A DNA stretch of 64,000 bases from Prevotella communis (GTDB lineage Bacteria; Bacteroidota; Bacteroidia; Bacteroidales; Bacteroidaceae). The stretch lies in NCBI RefSeq assembly GCF_022024175.1, contig NZ_CP091794.1:186001-250000 (forward strand). Direction: 5' to 3'. Shown here in pieces: positions 60,902 through 64,000 of the stretch. The notes under the pieces were generated by a model. That model had not been told where the DNA came from. It worked only from the letters and a program-made list of their open reading frames with translations, and did not search any database. Made by a program: the position numbers and the translations under genes. Positions within the stretch are counted from its first letter, which is position 1. Each line of letters opens with the position of its first letter.

Positions 60902-62563
60902 TTAGTATTCAAATGATGAACCACCCAGGAACTCACGCAACAGAGAGGTAGGTGGAATCTGGTCCTCGGGAATAGGACGGATATACTTCAGGAACTTGCG
61001 CAGACGGTAAGCCTCGGCATACTCTGGACAGTCCTCGGGAACCTGTTCCAACAGAGGTTCTGCCTGACTCTTGATTACTGCCAGTTCGAAGAGCATGGCA
61101 GAATTGAACATCTGGTCGCAGTTCTCCTGGAAGGGGAATATCCATTTGTTCTCGCCCTTACGTACCGATGGCCAGCGACGGATGGTCTCCTGTGCGGATA
61201 CCCCGCGATATTTGTAGTCGCGAATGATGCGTCGCAGCAGTCGGTTGTCGGTAGTGGGGATATAGTTGTGATTATCGAGCAGCAGCGTGGTCAGTGCCGA
61301 GGCATACACACGGTATATCTGTTCCTGAGGCACGGTGGCCATGAGTTCGGGGTTCAGAGCGTGGATACCCTCAACCACCAGAATCTGGTCATCCTCCAAC
61401 TTCAGTTTGCGGCCGCTCTTCACGCTCTTGCCCGTGGGGAAGTCGTAACGGGGCAGTTCTACCTCCTCGCCACGGAACAGGGCATTCATCTGCTCGTTGA
61501 GCAGGGGCAGGTTGAGTGCGTGCAAGTTCTCGAAGTCGTAGTCGCCGCTCTCATCGCGTGGTGTCAGTTCACGATCCAGGAAGTAATCATCCAGTGAGAT
61601 ACCGATTGGCTTGATGCTGTTCACAGCCAGTTGCACGGACAGACGCTTGCAGGTTGTGGTCTTGCCACTTGACGACGGACCGGCGATGAGTACCAGTTTG
61701 ATGCCTTTGCGGTTGGCTATCTCGTCGGCAATACGCGCAATCTTCTTCTCCTGCAGAGCCTCACTAATCTGAATGAGGTGCGAGCTGAAGCCCTTGTCGA
61801 TACATTCGTTCAGGTCGCCAATGGTGCGCATGCCCAGGATGTCCTGCCAGCGGTGGTGCTCCTTGAAGATGCCAAACATCTTGTCCTGCATGATAAGCTC
61901 ACCCAACTCGTCGGGGTGCTCGCGCGAAGGGATGCGCAACAGCAGTCCGTCATAGTATTTCTCCAGTCCGAAGAGATAGATCTGTTTCGTATTGGTGAGG
62001 ATGGAACCATAGAAATAGTCGTAGTATTCGCCGATGTCGTAGAAGGTGGTGTAGAGCGAACCGGTGCTCTTCAGGAGTTTTACCTTTGAGAAGGTGTGCA
62101 AGGCGTTGAACATCTCGATGGCCTCCTTGGTTGTTGTCTCATGACGATGGATGGGCATCGCTGCGTCAATAATCTCCTGCATGCGCTTGCGGATACGGCC
62201 GGCATCCTCCAGCGTCACGGGATGTCCGATGTTCAGGTCCACATAGTAACCATTGCTCACAGGGATATCGATAGCCACCTTGCAAGGCGTGTACAGGTCG
62301 CGTACGGCCTTACAAAGGATGAAAAACAGGGTGCGCGTGTAGGCACGCTGGCCCGATGCCGAGGTGATATCGAGGAATTCCACGCGTTTGGGTTTGTAGA
62401 TGCGATAGTGCATTCCTTCCACCTTGTTATTTACATGTGCGAGGATAGGCTCGTGCTCCATGGTGAGATTCATCAACTGCAAAGCCTCACTGAGGTTACT
62501 TCCCATGGGGATATCATAGTCCTGCCCATTGTTCAGACAGGTTACTTTTACTGTTTTTTCCAT
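60902..62563 (-). CDS. Nucleoside (uridine-type) kinase with N-terminal TGS domain
   Basis: A 553-residue protein of the Bacteroidetes nucleoside kinase family. The N-terminal 200 residues resemble the TGS and second additional (editing-like) domains of threonyl-tRNA synthetase (VTCLNNGQDYDIPMGSNLSE; H-rich segment IGHPVTLEDAGRI and MPIHRHETT). The C-terminal half is a uridine-kinase-like P-loop domain with GPSSSGKTTTCKRL (Walker A), SLDDYFLDRE and LVVEGIHALNPEL. It would phosphorylate uridine/cytidine or another small nucleoside-like substrate; the TGS part may be regulatory. Single-gene transcript with its own terminator. Confidence 0.9.
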   Translation of the reverse strand: MEKTVKVTCLNNGQDYDIPMGSNLSEALQLMNLTMEHEPILAHVNNKVEGMHYRIYKPKRVEFLDITSASGQRAYTRTLFFILCKAVRDLYTPCKVAIDIPVSNGYYVDLNIGHPVTLEDAGRIRKRMQEIIDAAMPIHRHETTTKEAIEMFNALHTFSKVKLLKSTGSLYTTFYDIGEYYDYFYGSILTNTKQIYLFGLEKYYDGLLLRIPSREHPDELGELIMQDKMFGIFKEHHRWQDILGMRTIGDLNECIDKGFSSHLIQISEALQEKKIARIADEIANRKGIKLVLIAGPSSSGKTTTCKRLSVQLAVNSIKPIGISLDDYFLDRELTPRDESGDYDFENLHALNLPLLNEQMNALFRGEEVELPRYDFPTGKSVKSGRKLKLEDDQILVVEGIHALNPELMATVPQEQIYRVYASALTTLLLDNHNYIPTTDNRLLRRIIRDYKYRGVSAQETIRRWPSVRKGENKWIFPFQENCDQMFNSAMLFELAVIKSQAEPLLEQVPEDCPEYAEAYRLRKFLKYIRPIPEDQIPPTSLLREFLGGSSFEY

Positions 62564-62669
62564 ATCTTATATTGTTTTATCTGCATTTTTTTTATTCGTT
62601 TTAGGGCATGCGAGTGCAAATATACGAAAAGTTTTTTATTCAAACATGCAATTGTATGAAAAAAATTCG

Positions 62670-62678
62670 TATCTTTGC
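62670..62678 (+). promoter_or_regulatory. -7 element of the Na/Pi cotransporter gene
   Basis: TATCTTTGC, with a TTG about 16-19 bases upstream, 37 bases before the start codon. Confidence 0.6.
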
Positions 62679-62714
62679 ACGCAAAAGCAAACTAAAAAGA
62701 ACATTCATAAAGTT

Positions 62715-64000
62715 ATGATGCTCACACTATTTACCATGCTCGGCTCATTGGCACTTCTCATGTTTGGTATGAAGTCCATGAGTGAAGCCTTACAGAAGAT
62801 GGCTGGTCCGCAGCTACGTCATGCCCTTGGAGCCATGACATCCAATCGTTTTACAGGTCTTTTAACTGGTTCGGTAGTTACCGCCTCTGTGCAGTCATCA
62901 ACGGCTACAACCGTGATGACTGTTTCGTTTGTTAATGCCGGACTGCTCACCCTGACGCAGGCTATCTCCGTGATTATGGGTGCCAATATCGGTACCACGT
63001 TCACGGCATGGATTATCGCCCTGGGTGCGTCGTTCGATATCAGTATCGTGTCCTACATCGGATTCTTCCTGGGTATCATCCTCATCTATATGAAGAAGCA
63101 CCGCTATATCGGTGACTTCCTCTTCGGACTGGGCCTGCTGCTCCTGGGACTGACCACTTTGCGACTGACGGGTCAGAAGATGGATCTGGGACATAATGAG
63201 GCTGTGCTGAGTTTCTTCAACTCGTTCGACATGCACTCCTATTGGACTATCTTCGTCTTCCTGGTGATGGGTGGCGTACTGACGTTCTGCGTGCAGTCGA
63301 GTGCTGCCGTGATGGCTATCACCATGCTGCTCTGCGGTAGTGGCGCCATGCCTATCTCCATGGGTATCGCCCTGGTGCTGGGTGAGAATATTGGTACGAC
63401 AATCACCTCTAATCTGGCAGCCCTTTCAGCCAATACACAGGCTCGTCGTGCAGCCTTGGCACACATGTTCTTCAATATCTTTGGTGTTATCTGGATTCTG
63501 TGTGTGTTCTACTGGTTCGTAGAGGGTGTTGAATTGGCTGTGCAGTATGTTGGTGGCGAACTGTTTAACCAGGATATGACCAGTCTGCCGAAGGAGAAAT
63601 ACCTCACTTTCGTGCTGGCAGCCTTCCACTCAGGCTTTAATATCATCAATGCGGGCATCCTGATTTGGTTCATTCCGCAGATTGAGAAATTTGTTTGCTG
63701 GGTTATCAAGTCGAAGAAAGTGGACGAGGAAGAGGATTTCCGCCTGCACTTCATTACAGCTGGTATCATGAAGACGCCGGAACTCTCTGTGCTGGAGGCT
63801 CAGAAGGAGATTCAGGCTTTCTCCAACCGTATGCAGCGTATGTTTGGCATGGTGCAGGAACTGCTTGACCTCTCGTCAAGTGAGCGTCGCAAGGAGAAGA
63901 ACAACGAGCAGGACTTCAACAAGCTCTACACCCGTATTGAGAAATATGAGGGCATCAGCGACAATATGGAACTCGAGATTGCCAAGTATCTGGAGAATGT
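62715..64000 (+). CDS. Na/Pi-cotransporter family protein, truncated by the window end
   Basis: Inner-membrane sodium-dependent phosphate transporter of the NptA/YjbB type. The two inverted QSS repeats are clear: QSSTATTVM with GANIGTT, and QSSAAVMAI with GENIGTT. About eight membrane spans end near residue 335, after which a cytoplasmic PhoU-like helical domain begins (AQKEIQAFSNRMQRMF). At least 428 residues lie in the window. Start is one of two adjacent ATGs (62715, 62718). Confidence 0.92.
   Translation, partial: MMLTLFTMLGSLALLMFGMKSMSEALQKMAGPQLRHALGAMTSNRFTGLLTGSVVTASVQSSTATTVMTVSFVNAGLLTLTQAISVIMGANIGTTFTAWIIALGASFDISIVSYIGFFLGIILIYMKKHRYIGDFLFGLGLLLLGLTTLRLTGQKMDLGHNEAVLSFFNSFDMHSYWTIFVFLVMGGVLTFCVQSSAAVMAITMLLCGSGAMPISMGIALVLGENIGTTITSNLAALSANTQARRAALAHMFFNIFGVIWILCVFYWFVEGVELAVQYVGGELFNQDMTSLPKEKYLTFVLAAFHSGFNIINAGILIWFIPQIEKFVCWVIKSKKVDEEEDFRLHFITAGIMKTPELSVLEAQKEIQAFSNRMQRMFGMVQELLDLSSSERRKEKNNEQDFNKLYTRIEKYEGISDNMELEIAKYLEN

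Overview
The window is chromosomal DNA from a Prevotella-like member of the Bacteroidales (phylum Bacteroidota). The evidence is the recurring TAnnTTTG -7 promoter element, weak ribosome-binding sites, a hybrid two-component sensor/regulator, a TonB receptor/DUF4249 pair, several Bacteroidetes-only families (DUF4249, DUF4294, DUF4271, DUF4859), secreted glycoside hydrolases, and the metK-DUF4271-hemD-rnpA-yidD-tyrS order. No rRNA, CRISPR array or intact prophage was seen; one tRNA-Gln is present.

Layout. 1-3.5 kb: a secreted CE1-type esterase (cut by the left edge) behind a GH3 xylosidase/glucosidase. 3.6-5.2 kb: a small basic protein behind a stand-alone AICAR formyltransferase, transcribed from a duplicated terminator-promoter unit. 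5.2-12.2 kb: DUF4249 lipoprotein and TonB receptor, then two TPR/HTH membrane regulators and a TonB C-terminal-domain protein. 12.2-17.9 kb: an accessory island of small secreted proteins, lipoproteins, a barstar-like protein and TPR proteins, full of REP-like palindromes, gene fragments and duplicated 5' cassettes. 17.9-21.6 kb: outer-membrane barrel with HhH domain, DUF4294 protein, M28 glutaminyl-cyclase-like lipoprotein.

21.6-42.5 kb is a carbohydrate/glycoprotein locus: hybrid two-component regulator, DUF4859 repeat protein, DUF6055 metallopeptidase-like protein, GH43, CotH kinase-like protein, GH146-like and GH127 beta-L-arabinofuranosidases, and an S9 prolyl peptidase between them. No SusC/SusD pair is present. 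The enzyme mix fits attack on arabinosylated, hydroxyproline-rich plant glycoproteins (inference). 42.5-52.5 kb is housekeeping: tRNA-Gln, tyrS, yidD, rnpA, hemD, DUF4271, metK, PAP2 phosphatase, M16 peptidase, DASS transporter. 53-54.2 kb holds a second DUF6055 protein.

54.3-57.9 kb is a small accessory segment flanked by copies of a terminator and carrying an IS110-family element. Its non-coding left end folds into a candidate bridge RNA in which four guide segments can be matched to the element ends and flanks around a CT core. 57.9-64 kb returns to core functions: KorAB 2-oxoacid:ferredoxin oxidoreductase, a TGS-domain nucleoside kinase, and the start of a Na/Pi cotransporter.

The strongest leads for new biology are the IS110 bridge RNA with its predicted guides, the REP-bracketed promoter/signal-peptide cassettes joined to different mature proteins, and in-frame low-complexity inserts (LKPQTSNLKPQ type) found in three unrelated secreted proteins.
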